From an uncultured Oscillospiraceae bacterium (lineage in GTDB: Bacteria > Bacillota > Clostridia > Oscillospirales > Oscillospiraceae): a DNA stretch of 57,335 bases. Positions within the stretch are counted from its first letter, which is position 1. The number at the start of each line of letters is the position of its first letter. The translations under genes were made by a program, and so were the position numbers. The stretch spans positions 1-57,335 of the forward strand of contig CANPWZ010000057.1 in NCBI GenBank assembly GCA_947585425.1, read 5' to 3'. The notes beneath the pieces were generated by a model that saw nothing but the letters and a program-made list of their open reading frames with translations, did not search any database and was not told the origin of the DNA. Shown one piece after another: positions 18,596 through 28,000 of this stretch.

Positions 18596-18706
18596 GTCAC
18601 GCTTGTAAGTCCGATTTTCAGAGGGATAAGGTAAATACACGGGCCCCTCTCGTTTCGCGGTTTTGAGCCTTAGAGGATCAAGGGCTGTGGAACCCCAAAG
18701 CGTGAC
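18596..18706 (+). ncRNA. tandem structured element, unit 2 (IME-A)
   Basis: This 111-base unit is closed by GTCACGCTT (18596-18604) and AAGCGTGAC (18698-18706). The interior keeps the signature GGTAAATACACGGG, TTTCGCGGTTTTGAGCCTTA and ATCAAGGGCTG also found in unit 1 of IME-C. Same interpretation as unit 1. Confidence 0.5.
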
Positions 18707-18783
18707 ACTGCGGCCCGCCGAGCAGTGAAAAAAGTACCATGCCTGAAACAAGAGAGGCATACCTACGGCAAATGATAACAGTT

Positions 18784-18842
18784 TGATAACAGTGCGCCTA
18801 ACCCCTGGCTATTCTCTCTGTTTGCTGGTATTGTGTGTCGCT
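18784..18842 (+). promoter_or_regulatory. conserved upstream element of the DUF6809-like gene
   Basis: This is the second copy of the TGATAAC / CTGGCTATTC / TTGCTGGTATTGT pattern. Homologues lie at 35772-35840 (where a perfect hairpin replaces part of it) and 53383-53442. Confidence 0.45.
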
Positions 18843-18860
18843 GAAAAGGAGGCGACCGCC

Positions 18861-19169
18861 ATGCCCGAATATCTGAGAGCCCTGCACGAACGGTTCACCA
18901 CAGCGTCACCCGAAGCGATGAGGGTACAGCGTGAGCGGGACAGGATCCTTGCCCGCCTGCGGGGAAAGCTGGGCAGGAGCCAACGAGTCCTGCTACTCCA
19001 TCTGCTGGACCTGGAGGATGACCTGCGGGACCAGACCTCGCTGGACAGCTTCCTCTCCGGCATACGGCTGGCCAGAGGGATCGAACAGGAGCTAAGCGAG
19101 ATCCCGCCTTACTCCTTCGACGATGAGAACGAGGAACAGGCCAGACAAAAATCCACAGCAGGGAGGTGA
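18861..19169 (+). CDS. DUF6809-like helical protein
   Basis: This 102-aa, highly charged, all-helical protein begins MPEYLRALHERFT and has a central RSQRVLLLHLLDLEDDLRD segment. It ends in a SFLSGIRLARGIEQEL helix. It resembles the DUF6809 family of Firmicutes mobile elements; no catalytic residues are evident. ATG 18861 is preceded by AAAAGGAGGCGA. It lies 7 bases before the integrase gene, so a role in controlling or assisting excision is plausible but unproven. Confidence 0.6.
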   Translation: MPEYLRALHERFTTASPEAMRVQRERDRILARLRGKLGRSQRVLLLHLLDLEDDLRDQTSLDSFLSGIRLARGIEQELSEIPPYSFDDENEEQARQKSTAGR

Positions 19170-19176
19170 CCCAACC

Positions 19177-20391
19177 ATGCAGAAAAAACTCCTGACCAAC
19201 GGCAACGTGTTCAAGCGCACCGACGGACGCTGGAACGGCGTGGTCTGGTACCTGGATGAGCAAGGAGAGCGAAAGCGTAAATCCTTCTGCGGGACCTCCA
19301 GGCCGGAGGTCAAGGCCAAGATCACCGAGTACATCGCGGACTTCAAGCACCAGCTCACCGCCTCCGACGAATCCAAGCAGCTCCTCCAAGAGAGCCTATC
19401 CAACTGGCTCCGGGTATTCAAATTCCCGTCGGTGGAGCGCACCACATACGACCGCCTGGAGTGGACGGCCACCCATCTGGTCTATCCGCTGCTGGGAGAC
19501 AAAGTAGTGGGCGACGTCACCTCGGCGGATGTAAAGGCGACACTCAATCACTGGATGGCCGTCGGCTTCGCCTACACCACTGTGAAGAAAGTCCACAACC
19601 TCCTGACGGACTACTTCCGCTACCTGATCCAACAGGAACTCATCTCCAAGAATCCCATGCCGGCGGCACCCATGATCAAGCGGGCGAACTTCCTGGCCGC
19701 CCAAGGCAAAGAGAACCTGCCTACCTTCGAAACGGTCACCACGTTCAGCCCGGAGGAAATCACAAAGTTCAAAGCCGAGGCCGTGCGAAAGTGGAGCAAC
19801 GGCAAACGCATTTATCAGCAATCCGCCGCCTACGTCCTGATGCTGAACACCGGTCTCCGCACCTGTGAGGTGCTGGGCCTGCTGAACAGCGACATCGATC
19901 TGAAGCGGAAAGTAATCCATCTCCAACGGGGTGTGAAGGAGATCGCCAGGCGCAACGGCGTGGAGGCGGCCGGCGGCATGGAGATGAAGGTGGGCAAGCT
20001 GAAAACTGCCTCCAGCAAGCGGGATGTGCCTCTGAACCAAGCGGCGGTCACCGCCATCCTGGACCTACGGGCAGAGCGGTACTTCGGAGAGAACAGCCCG
20101 CTGATTGCGGACGAGAGCGGCAACTACACCAAGTCGGTGAATTTCCGCAAGCGGTACTACCGAATCCTTGAGGCCGCCGGGATAGAGCAGAAAGGGCTCC
20201 ACAGCCTCCGCCACACCTTCGCCACCAACCTGGTCAACGGGGTAAAGCAAGCGGATGGGACTATCAAAGCCCTCTCCCCACGCCAGGTGGCTGACCTCCT
20301 TGGCCACTCAACCTCGGAAATCACGGAACTCTATTACGTCAAAAGGGACACCGCCCGTCTGGCCGGAATCACAGCGGGATTTGAGCTGTGA
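19177..20391 (+). CDS. int: tyrosine recombinase (integrase) of IME-A
   Basis: This 404-aa site-specific recombinase has an N-terminal arm-binding segment (GNVFKRTDGRWNGV), a SAM-like core-binding domain (about 75-170) and a catalytic domain. The catalytic domain contains Arg in TGLRTCEVLGL, Lys in KTASSKRDVPL, HSLRHTFATN (His and second Arg), LLGHSTSEIT (His) and Tyr in ELYYVKRDT. ATG 19177 has GGGAGGTGA upstream. Given the flanking repeats, it should recombine the 3' end of tRNA-Trp. All catalytic residues are present, so it can be active even though mobA is broken. Confidence 0.92.
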   Translation: MQKKLLTNGNVFKRTDGRWNGVVWYLDEQGERKRKSFCGTSRPEVKAKITEYIADFKHQLTASDESKQLLQESLSNWLRVFKFPSVERTTYDRLEWTATHLVYPLLGDKVVGDVTSADVKATLNHWMAVGFAYTTVKKVHNLLTDYFRYLIQQELISKNPMPAAPMIKRANFLAAQGKENLPTFETVTTFSPEEITKFKAEAVRKWSNGKRIYQQSAAYVLMLNTGLRTCEVLGLLNSDIDLKRKVIHLQRGVKEIARRNGVEAAGGMEMKVGKLKTASSKRDVPLNQAAVTAILDLRAERYFGENSPLIADESGNYTKSVNFRKRYYRILEAAGIEQKGLHSLRHTFATNLVNGVKQADGTIKALSPRQVADLLGHSTSEITELYYVKRDTARLAGITAGFEL

Positions 20392-20468
20392 GCCGTGCAA
20401 AAACGCCCCTGCCTAAAACAGTAGGGTTGCCCAGCGGCTCAAAAACTGAGATACTGATACAAAGAAAA

Positions 20469-20506
20469 CGCTCCCCAGGCTGGTATGGTCGCCAACCTGG
20501 GGAGCG
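20469..20506 (+). terminator. hairpin after integrase A
   Basis: An imperfect stem CGCTCCCCAGG/CCTGGGGAGCG lies 78 bases after the int stop. There is no clear T tract, so it may be a terminator or a structured part of the right end. B and C carry a different stem at the same place (CCCCTCTGGT/ACCAGAGGGG). Confidence 0.5.
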
Positions 20507-20509
20507 AAA

Positions 20510-20672
20510 CTTTGATGCTATTTTGGTGCTGTACCCGACGGAACGGGGCGGGACCGTTGACACCAGACAGCACGATTTGAGCGTCAAAAAGGCATCAGAC
20601 TCGGTCTCCCGAAAACCAACCCGCCGAAAAAGTACCGAAAAAGCGCCGAAGTTATGCAACTTCGGCGCTTTC
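20510..20672 (+). other. conserved right end of IME-A with putative integrase arm sites
   Basis: This region contains TTTGATGCTATTTTGGTGCT (20511-20530), about 110 conserved bases, and a hairpin AAGCGCCGAAGT/ACTTCGGCGCTT (20641-20670) directly before att. Homologues are 37499-37662 and 56691-56855. The TGATGCT direct repeats also occur at the left ends of B (20802-20822) and C (42351-42370), as expected for arm-type binding sites. Confidence 0.55.
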
Positions 20673-20674
20673 AT

Positions 20675-20719
20675 TGGCAGGGGCAGAAGGATTCGAACCC
20701 TCGGCACTCGGTTTTGGAG
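20675..20719 (+). repeat. att1: tRNA-Trp 3'-end duplication, IME-A/IME-B junction
   Basis: These 45 bases are identical to the 3' part of the intact tRNA-Trp gene (56856-56900), starting with the CCA end and ending in the anticodon loop. The next base starts the left end of IME-B. Confidence 0.92.
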
Positions 20720-20938
20720 TGGCTGTTGGAAAATCCCTGCGGTGGGGAACTTCCCACCTATTTCAGCCGCTTGGGAGGTTCCACTCATTTCATCTCTCTG
20801 TTTTTGATGCTATTTTGATGCTATGCCGCAATTCCATTGGCCTCTTTTCACCCGGCCGTTAGGTTTTCCAAAAACAGTATGCCATACTCTGCGGCAGACG
20901 GCAAGCGGAAGGGCCGCCGGGAAAGCCCGTATGCGGCC
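20720..20938 (+). other. left end of IME-B
   Basis: It begins TGGCTGTTGGAAAATC, nearly the same as the left end of IME-C (42268). The tandem TTTTGATGCT copies at 20802-20822 are the proposed arm sites. No gene is present before the SEL1 stop codon. Confidence 0.6.
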
Positions 20939-22798
20939 TTATTGGTTCCGCATCCTGTTGAGCTTGTCCAAATTCTCTCCTGCGATTCTGTCCCCCTGCG
21001 CCGCGGCCTGTTTGAACCAGAACTCAGCCTTGTCGTAGTCCACGTCAACGCCCTCGCCCGTGACATAGCAGAACCCAAGGTCGTTCTGGGCCTCGGCCAG
21101 CCCGCGCCCGGCGGCCTGTTCATACAGTTCCACCGCCTTTCGGGGGTCCCTGTCCACACCGCTGCCCTCTTTGTAGCAGTCCCCGAGCTGATACAGCGCG
21201 TACGGCACCCCCTGTTCGGCGGCCTTGCCGAACCAGTACACCGCCTGCCTTGCCCAGTTCGTCCGGTCAGGCTCTCCGCCGGCGTTCCGCTGCTTTCCCC
21301 GGTAAAGCAGGGCCAGATTGATCTGGCCCCCGTAATCATCCTGCTCAGCCGCCTTTTGGAACCAGTAGAGCGCCTCGTTCTCATCCCGATCGACCCCGTA
21401 TCCGTTGCCGTAGCACATGCCGAGATCGCACTGAGCGCTGGAGTCGCCCTGCTCCGCCGCTTTTCTGAACCATTCCACCGCCTGGAAGGGATCAGCCGCC
21501 AGGCCCAGGGAACCGTTCAGATACGCGGATCCCAAAGTGTACTGCGCCCGCGCGAAGCCCTGCTCCGCGGCCTTCCGGTACCATTCCGCCGCCTTTTTCT
21601 GATCCGCCTGTGTGCCGATCCCCAGCTTAAAACATTCCGCCAGATTGTGTTGGCCCGCCGCCTCTCCCTGCCCGGCGGCCTGAGAATACCAATAGAAAGC
21701 CTGCTCCGGATCCTGCAGATCGCCCTCTCCTAACTGGCAGATATAACCCAGATTACACTGGGCGCCAGCATGGCCCTGTTCGGCGGCCTTTCGGAGCCAG
21801 ATCGACGCCTCGTGCCAATCCTTTTCCGTGCCGTTCCCGTTCAGATACAGCAGCCCGTACTCGAACTGGGCGTTTGCAAGGCCCTGCTCCGCCGCCTGAC
21901 GGAGCCAGTGTCTCCCCAGCGAGGGGTCCGCCTCCACGCCCCGCCCGGCGAGATAGGCGAGACCCATTTCGCACTGGCCGTAGGGGTTCCCCTGTTCGGC
22001 GGCTCTCCCGAACCAGAGGGCCGCCTCTCCAAAGTCCTGAGGCACACCGGTTCCGTCCCGGCAGAGGGCTCCGAAGTTGAGCATCGACTCCGTATCCCCC
22101 AGATCGGCGGCCCTTCGGCACCATTGCGCCGCCTGTTCAAGGTCCTGCGCAACGCCGTTACCGTTAAAATAACACTCCCAAAGATCTTTCGCCGCGGCCA
22201 TATTGTCCTGGTCCGCGGACATCCGGAGCCATTCCATCGCCTCCGCCGGGTCCTGCGGGGTCCCTGAGCCGTAGAGCAGGCACTCTCCCACCAGGCGCTG
22301 GCTCTCCGGCTCCTCCTGATCGGCGGCGCGTTTGAACAGGGAAAAGGCCTGCGCCTCGTTTTTCGGGACGCCGTTCCCCTCGAAATAGAGGGTGCCGAGG
22401 CGGATCAGCGCTTCGGCATGGTCCTGGCTGGCGGCCTGCGCGTACCATTTGACCGCCATGGAATCATTGTGGCGGTCCCCCTCGGTGTTTTCGTAGTAAA
22501 AAGCCAAATCGAACTGGGCGTCCGGCTCGCCCAGCTCGGCCGCCTTCTGCCAGAGCTGCAATGCCTTTTCCTCATCCGCCTCCACGCCTTCGCCGTAGAA
22601 GTAGAGTACGCCCAGGTTGGTCATGGCGCTGGGATGTCCCCCCTCGGCGCTCTTTTTGTACCATTCGGCGGCCGCCGCCGGATCCGCCTCCACGCCGGTG
22701 CCCTCGTAGTAGCACACGGCGATCTGGAACTGCACCTCGGGATCGCTCTGATCCCCGTTCAATAGGTCCTGAAAATACTCTTCATCGCTCTGCTCCAC
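20939..22798 (-). CDS. SEL1/TPR-repeat protein
   Basis: This 619-aa protein consists almost wholly of about sixteen 36-residue SEL1-type repeats (pattern A..LG..Y..G.GV..D...A..WY.KAAEQG), with no signal peptide or membrane segment. Such solenoids act as protein-binding scaffolds. GTG 22798 with AGGAAGG upstream is the likely start. It follows the membrane-protein gene by 55 bases in one minus-strand transcript that is divergent from the kinase operon. Together they may be a partner module of that operon. Confidence 0.8.
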   Translation of the reverse strand: MEQSDEEYFQDLLNGDQSDPEVQFQIAVCYYEGTGVEADPAAAAEWYKKSAEGGHPSAMTNLGVLYFYGEGVEADEEKALQLWQKAAELGEPDAQFDLAFYYENTEGDRHNDSMAVKWYAQAASQDHAEALIRLGTLYFEGNGVPKNEAQAFSLFKRAADQEEPESQRLVGECLLYGSGTPQDPAEAMEWLRMSADQDNMAAAKDLWECYFNGNGVAQDLEQAAQWCRRAADLGDTESMLNFGALCRDGTGVPQDFGEAALWFGRAAEQGNPYGQCEMGLAYLAGRGVEADPSLGRHWLRQAAEQGLANAQFEYGLLYLNGNGTEKDWHEASIWLRKAAEQGHAGAQCNLGYICQLGEGDLQDPEQAFYWYSQAAGQGEAAGQHNLAECFKLGIGTQADQKKAAEWYRKAAEQGFARAQYTLGSAYLNGSLGLAADPFQAVEWFRKAAEQGDSSAQCDLGMCYGNGYGVDRDENEALYWFQKAAEQDDYGGQINLALLYRGKQRNAGGEPDRTNWARQAVYWFGKAAEQGVPYALYQLGDCYKEGSGVDRDPRKAVELYEQAAGRGLAEAQNDLGFCYVTGEGVDVDYDKAEFWFKQAAAQGDRIAGENLDKLNRMRNQ

Positions 22799-22853
22799 TG
22801 GGATCCTTCCTTTCTGTCTGTTTTTGAAGCGCGGGCCGGTCCCCGCCGTGAGG

Positions 22854-23741
22854 TCACAGGCCTGTCACGGCCCTTTGCCGGACATATATCAGTACCGCCG
22901 CGTAGGCGCCGATGTTCACGGCCCCCCAGAAGACCGCCCGCAGCAACCCGAAGATCAGGCGTCCCCGGCCCAGGAGACCGGTGACGGCCCAGATCAGGAA
23001 CAGCGCGACCGCTGCCGCCGGCAGCTGCCGGAGCGCGGAGCGCAGCCCGCCGCCGGACGACGTCTGGAAGGCAAATTCCGCGCCCACGAAGATCATTCCC
23101 GGGGAGAGGCGGGCCAGCACCCCTCCCAGGGGCAGCCAGCCCGTCAGGATACGGGAGAGGCCGGCCAGCGGGGAATCCGGGAACAGCGCGCCCAGTCCGG
23201 CGAGCGCCAGCCCCAGGGCCAGCACGAGCCCGACGGCGCTCAGGACCATCCCGGCGATCCCCGCCGCGGCGGGGATGGGCGCCTGTGCCCCGGGAACGCT
23301 CCGCCCGGGAGAGAACGCCGGCGGCTCGGAGCAGCGGGAAAGCCCCTCCTCCATCTGCCGGGCGGCGAGCCGGGCCTGCTGAGAAGCGTTCCGCTTGAGC
23401 CGAGCCAGTTCCGCCGCCTCGTAGGCCGCGCATCTGGTCTTGAACGCGGCGCGGGCGTCCGTGACCCCGGCCGCCTCCGCCCTGGCCAGACACTCCATGG
23501 CCTCCGGCCAGTCGGCCTCGCAGCCGTCGCCCACGGCCAGGCGGACCGCCCGGTTCAGCTCCCCGGCTCCGTCCGGCTTCCGGACGGTCCCATCCGGCAC
23601 ATCGACCGCCGGAGCGGGGACGGCCGGGACCCCCGCCGGCTGCCCGCCGGGCCGGACCGCTCCGCGCTGCTCCTTCTTCCTCTGGCCGCCGCTGAGCCGG
23701 AAGCCGTAGGGCTGCATACTGCCGGTCCCGTTCTGCGCCAT
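22854..23741 (-). CDS. membrane protein with N-terminal SEL1-like segment
   Basis: This 295-aa protein is not assigned to a family. The N-terminal half is soluble, Pro/Gly-rich at first, then has a short SEL1-like helical hairpin (PEAMECLARAEAAGV) and a basic helix (ELARLKRNASQQARLAARQ). The C-terminal half holds about four hydrophobic segments (near 162-190, 210-230, 245-262 and 268-290). A ring of SEL1 and membrane proteins beside kinases suggests a membrane-anchored signalling complex, which is an inference. The large reverse frame 22759-23877 is rejected because this frame has membrane segments and fits the promoter. Confidence 0.65.
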   Translation of the reverse strand: MAQNGTGSMQPYGFRLSGGQRKKEQRGAVRPGGQPAGVPAVPAPAVDVPDGTVRKPDGAGELNRAVRLAVGDGCEADWPEAMECLARAEAAGVTDARAAFKTRCAAYEAAELARLKRNASQQARLAARQMEEGLSRCSEPPAFSPGRSVPGAQAPIPAAAGIAGMVLSAVGLVLALGLALAGLGALFPDSPLAGLSRILTGWLPLGGVLARLSPGMIFVGAEFAFQTSSGGGLRSALRQLPAAAVALFLIWAVTGLLGRGRLIFGLLRAVFWGAVNIGAYAAVLIYVRQRAVTGL

Positions 23742-23802
23742 GTCGCCACACCCTTCCCCGGGGCGCTCCGGAAGGCCCCGCAGATCTGTTTTTGCCGGTC
23801 AT

Positions 23803-23831
23803 ATTGTACCACACAAAATACTGGTAATCAA
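23803..23831 (-). promoter_or_regulatory. promoter for the SEL1/membrane-protein transcript
   Basis: On the minus strand TTGATT (23831-23826) and TACAAT (23808-23803) have a 17-base spacer. It lies back to back with the kinase-operon promoter. Confidence 0.65.
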
Positions 23832-23882
23832 TAGGACGGAGGGCGCTCGCACGGCAGGGAGAATCATTTTTTCCCATTTTTC

Positions 23883-23910
23883 TTGCAAAGATACCGTTAT
23901 GTGGTATAAT
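23883..23910 (+). promoter_or_regulatory. promoter of the kinase/helicase operon
   Basis: TTGCAA (23883-23888) and TATAAT (23905-23910) are separated by 16 bases. A leader of about 80 bases precedes the first gene. Confidence 0.65.
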
Positions 23911-23998
23911 AAGTCCAACTTACATCGCGCCGGCCCCGTTTTGGGAAATGCGCCGCGATCTCAGCGGCGCCGCGCGGCCAAGGGGAGGAACGTACCGC

Positions 23999-24871
23999 AT
24001 GGAAACCGAAGAAACGAGGATGCTCGTCCACACCGGAGAATTCCGTTACCGGCTGTCTCTGCCGCCGGTCTACGAGGGGAACCTGAGCCGCGTATACAAG
24101 GCCTGGGATATGACGCTGAACCGCTGGGCCGCCGTCAAGGAGGTGCCGCTGAGCGGCCTGTCTCCCAAAGACATGAAGGCTCTGGAGAGCGAGGTCACCG
24201 TGGCCTGCCGGCTCAGCGGGCAGTGCGAGCATGTGCCGCAGGTCTTTGCCCGGTTCCACCAGCGCAGTGGTTCGGAGGAGTACCTGTATCTGGTCACACA
24301 GTGGATCGAGGGGGAGAGCCTGCGCAGCGTGATGTCCGGGGGAACGCTGACCGACGCGGAAAAGCTGGACCTGGCGTGCCAGCTCTGTGAGCTGACGGCC
24401 CAGCTCCACCGGGAGAAGTATCAGCACCGGGACCTGCGGCCGGAAAACGTTCAGGTCGCGCTCAGGAACGGCCGGCGGCAGCTGTGGCTGCTGGACTTCA
24501 ATCTCACCGCGGCGGTCCCCCGGATCGGCCGGGGCACCGCCGGATACCTGGCCCCGGAGCAGGCCGATATCTCCGCCCAGCCAGGGACCGGAAGGGTGGA
24601 CGTATTCGCCATCGGCGTGATGCTCTATGAGCTGTTCACCGGGATCGTCCCCATGTACGGCTACCACTATCTGAAGGGCAGCGACGGCGGAGCGTGGACA
24701 AAGTTCGTCCCGCCCTCCGGGTGCGGCAGGGGCAGCGTCCCCGAGGGGCTGGACCCCATCGTGACGAAATGTATGCAGCTGGACTGGAAACGGCGGTATC
24801 AGGACGCCGGTCAGATCGCCCGCGATCTGCGGCATCTGCCCCGGTCCGACAAACCGAAAGCTTCGAACTGA
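23999..24871 (+). CDS. Hanks-type protein kinase of the IME-B operon
   Basis: This 290-aa soluble kinase has no membrane segment. The ATP Lys is in RWAAVKEVP, the catalytic loop is QHRDLRPENV (Asp and Asn present), the metal-binding motif is DFN instead of DFG, and TAGYLAPEQ supplies the APE motif. The glycine loop is weak (YEGNLSRVYKAWD). It therefore keeps the residues needed for activity. ATG 23999 follows GGGGAGGAA; the frame is open to 23948 but without a site. It is the first gene of a five-gene operon, 17 bases before a 43-aa gene. Its likely targets are the helicase or the pseudokinase encoded downstream, which is an inference from context. Confidence 0.85.
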   Translation: METEETRMLVHTGEFRYRLSLPPVYEGNLSRVYKAWDMTLNRWAAVKEVPLSGLSPKDMKALESEVTVACRLSGQCEHVPQVFARFHQRSGSEEYLYLVTQWIEGESLRSVMSGGTLTDAEKLDLACQLCELTAQLHREKYQHRDLRPENVQVALRNGRRQLWLLDFNLTAAVPRIGRGTAGYLAPEQADISAQPGTGRVDVFAIGVMLYELFTGIVPMYGYHYLKGSDGGAWTKFVPPSGCGRGSVPEGLDPIVTKCMQLDWKRRYQDAGQIARDLRHLPRSDKPKASN

Positions 24872-24888
24872 CGGGAGGAAAAGCGCCC

Positions 24889-25020
24889 ATGGAGGAACGC
24901 GTCATAGAGCTGCTGAAGGCGGTCTGCGACCGGATCTTCAGGAGGATCCAGGACCCGGCCAAAACGCCGTGGCCGGAGTCCCCGGAGCAGCTGCGGGAAG
25001 AGGTGCGCCGCTATGAGTAG
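24889..25020 (+). CDS. 43-aa protein of the kinase/helicase operon
   Basis: This small helical protein (MEERVIELLKAVCDRIFRRI, then PWPESPEQLREEV) starts at ATG 24889 after GGGAGG. It overlaps the helicase start by 8 bases. Tight coupling on both sides supports a real gene. It could be a small regulatory or adaptor subunit. It is too short for ordinary gene tracks. Confidence 0.6.
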   Translation: MEERVIELLKAVCDRIFRRIQDPAKTPWPESPEQLREEVRRYE

Positions 25021-28000
25021 CGGGATCCGCCTGGATCTGCCGCGGCAGCTGAACGGGATCATGAGCATGGCGGTGACAAACCGGGTCTTCCAGGAAGTGC
25101 GGGCGGCCGGGCTGGAGCCGGTCCCGATCTTCCGCTGGCTCTCCGGTCTGGACATGCTGATCTTTGTCCCTGGCCGGGAGGACCGGTTCAGCCTGTACAC
25201 CCGCAAGGGCAGCTTTTCGATCAGCATCACCAGGGAGAAGATGCTGCTGCTGACCAGCTATCATGAGAACACGCTGCGGGACAACAACGACTGCCTGCGG
25301 TTCGGCGTGACCGTGAGCTGTACCAGAGGGGTCTATGTCAGCGTAAAGAACCAGGAAACGGGTACTTACTGCGCCTTCAAGGGCGGAAGGGAAATCAGCG
25401 AAAACCAGGAGAAGCTGCTGCCCTCATCCAACGTCACCGATATGCTGAGCCGCTGTCTGGACGAGCAGCGGGAGCAGAGGCACATCGCCCGCTCCCCGGC
25501 CTCCGCCGCCCCGGAAGAGCACCGGATCCCGGAGCAGATGGAGGAATACCTGGCCACGGCCGAGGCGTACGCCGCCATCGAGAACGACCTGGAGCTGGCC
25601 CGGGCCCAGCAGAGCGGGCCGTTGTACTATTATGGGCTGGATGCGGTAGCGGGGTTCGACCGCCAGGACCGGATGGCCTACAGCGTCCGCTGCGATCAGC
25701 TGGATGAGACGGTCTACGCCCCGAACACCAAGGTGCAGCTTGATCTGAGCGGCGAGCGGCAGCTGGGCGCCACGATCCTCTCCGTGGACCCCGCGCCCGG
25801 GGGCGGGTATACCCTGGTGCTGCTCTTCGAGGACCAGGTCTCCCGCGGCGAGCTGCCCTCGGAGGGGACCCTCCGGCCCACCTTCTCCGATGTGCAGTAT
25901 GAGGTGCGCTCCAACGTGATCGAAAGCCTGCGGCAGGGAAAGAGCAAGGCGGGATTCCTGGAACAGGTGCTGGGCGGGCACCAGACCGCCGGTTTTGAGC
26001 ATAAGGACCTGCGCGCGCTGGACGCCGAACTGCAAAAGCAGAAATATCCCCCCAACGCCAGCCAGATCGAGGCCATCCACCGGGGCATCAACACGAAGGA
26101 TATCCTGCTGGTCATGGGCCCGCCGGGGACGGGCAAGACCACCGTCATCCTGGAGTGGGTGAAGTATTTCATCAAGCAGGAGGGCAAGCGGGTCCTGATC
26201 TCCTCCCAGAACAACAAGGCGGTGGACAACGTCCTGGAGCGGCTCACCGAGGAGCGGGACATCTCCGCCATCCGGGCGGGCAACGAGGCCAAGGTACAGG
26301 CGAACATGTATCCGTACCTGCTGGAGAACCGGATCAAACAGCTCCAGACGGAGCTGGAGCGGCACAGCGGGGAGAACCTGGCGCGGCTGGAGCGGCTGGA
26401 GACAGACTATCAGTCTTACGGCGAACTGCTGGACCGGGCAGTAGGCGACTATCAGGCCATCGGAGCGATGGCCGCCTCTCTGGAACGGGAGGCGGACCTG
26501 AAATGCGCGCCGCTGATCGAAAGGATCAGCGGCGCGGCAGAGGAGGAAAAGCGGCAGCGCTGGAAACTGGACGGGATCCGCAACAGTCTGCGCATAATCC
26601 TGTTCCTCATGGGCGATCCGGACCGCGCCATGGTCCTGCGGTTCCTGACCGCCCCCTTCCGAAAGCTGCTCCGGGGGCAGGCGGAAAAACTGCTGGCGGA
26701 ATATGAGAAGGGCTATGCCGGCTACCGGGAGATCCGCGGCCGCTGGCTGGACGCCTGCCGGGAGCTGTCCTCCGTCATCTATACCGACGAACGCCTCCTG
26801 GACCTCGCCGCGCGGCAGGCGCAGCTGGAAAAATGCGGCACCCGGTGGAATTCGGCCCTTGCCAGGCGCCCGGAGGACCGCGATATCTGCGGCGACCTCC
26901 CCTGGCAGGACACGGCGCGGACCATGGACGCCGCCGGGATCCAGGCCCTGCGGCAGCAGCTGGGAGTCCGCCGGCAGCGGGTGGAGGGGCTGCGCCGTGC
27001 CGTGGACGAGTGGAACAGCCATATCCAGTCCCAGAGCAACTACGCCCTGTCCGATCTCTTGCTGGAGAGCGCGGACCTGGTGGGCGGCACCTGCATCGGC
27101 ATCAACTCCCAGCGGAAGTTCGCGCGGGTGGATTTCGACGTCACCATTATCGACGAAGCCGGGCAGATCCAGATCCACAACGCCCTGGTGCCCATGAGCC
27201 GCTCGCCCAAGCTGATCATGCTGGGCGATCACAAGCAGATCCCCCCGGTGGCGGACCCGGAGCAGGTGGAGATGTGCGAGGAGCGGGACGTGGATCCGTC
27301 CCTGCTGAAAGCCAGCCTTTTCGAGGCGCTGTACGAGCGGCTGCCCGAGTCCAACAAGATCATGCTGGACACCCAGTACCGGATGCCGGCCCAGCTGGGC
27401 GATCTGCTCAGCGAGTGGTTCTACGACAACAAGTACTATTCCTTTAAGGGGAAACGGGGGATGCCCGGCGTATGGCCCGGTCTGTTCACGGCGCCCTTTG
27501 TGGTGGTGGACACCAGCGGTGACCCCAAGCGGCGGGAGACCAAGCTGGAGACGGGGGCCAGCAACCCGCTGGAGGCGGAGCTGGTGGCCCGCATCGTGGG
27601 CCGCATGACCGATCCCCGGGACCCGAATGCGCTGGACAGCGGAAAGTTCGGCGTCATCAGCCCCTATAAGGCGCAGGTCGAGCTGCTACGGAACGTCATC
27701 AGGAAGAGGACGGAGCTCAGCCCGGAGCAGATCCACGAGATGGTGGCCAGCTTGGACAGCTTCCAGGGCCAGGAGCGGAAGATCATCATCTACTCCTGCA
27801 CCCGCAGCAACGACCGCCCCCCGAGGGCCGCCCGGATCGGGTTCCTCAAAGAGCTGCGGCGGCTCAACGTGGCCCTCTCCCGGCCCAAGGAACAGCTGGT
27901 CTTTATCGGGGACATCGAGTTCCTCTCCGGCTGTGAGAACGGCGAGGGCGCCGGCAGCGAGCGGGCGTTCTCCCAGTTCATCCAACTGATGATGAAGCAC

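Larger units (their letters stand above)
16299..20719 (+). mobile_element. IME-A core module (left boundary not in the window)
   Basis: This contains oriT-like DNA, mobC, broken mobA, stalk protein, paired hairpins, DUF6809-like gene, integrase and the right-hand att (20675-20719). It lacks the DUF6076-like and winged-helix genes found in IME-B and IME-C. The left-end signature seen in B and C (TGGCTGTTGGAAAAT) is not found upstream. The element either starts outside the window or has lost its left end. With mobA broken it would need a relaxase in trans. Confidence 0.7.

Noticed and set aside
18404-18860. Riboswitch or T-box interpretation of the paired hairpin region
   Set aside because: No T-box, AGGAGG sequestration or known aptamer core was recognised. 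The units are not placed directly before a start codon.
22759-23877. Alternative 372-aa minus-strand frame over the membrane-protein gene
   Set aside because: It is Arg/Gly/Ala-rich without domains, runs across the promoter, and overlaps the SEL1 start. The 295-aa frame has membrane segments and fits the transcript.
25424-27232. Minus-strand frame of 602 aa opposite the helicase
   Set aside because: Shadow of the helicase gene; no motifs and no start signal.
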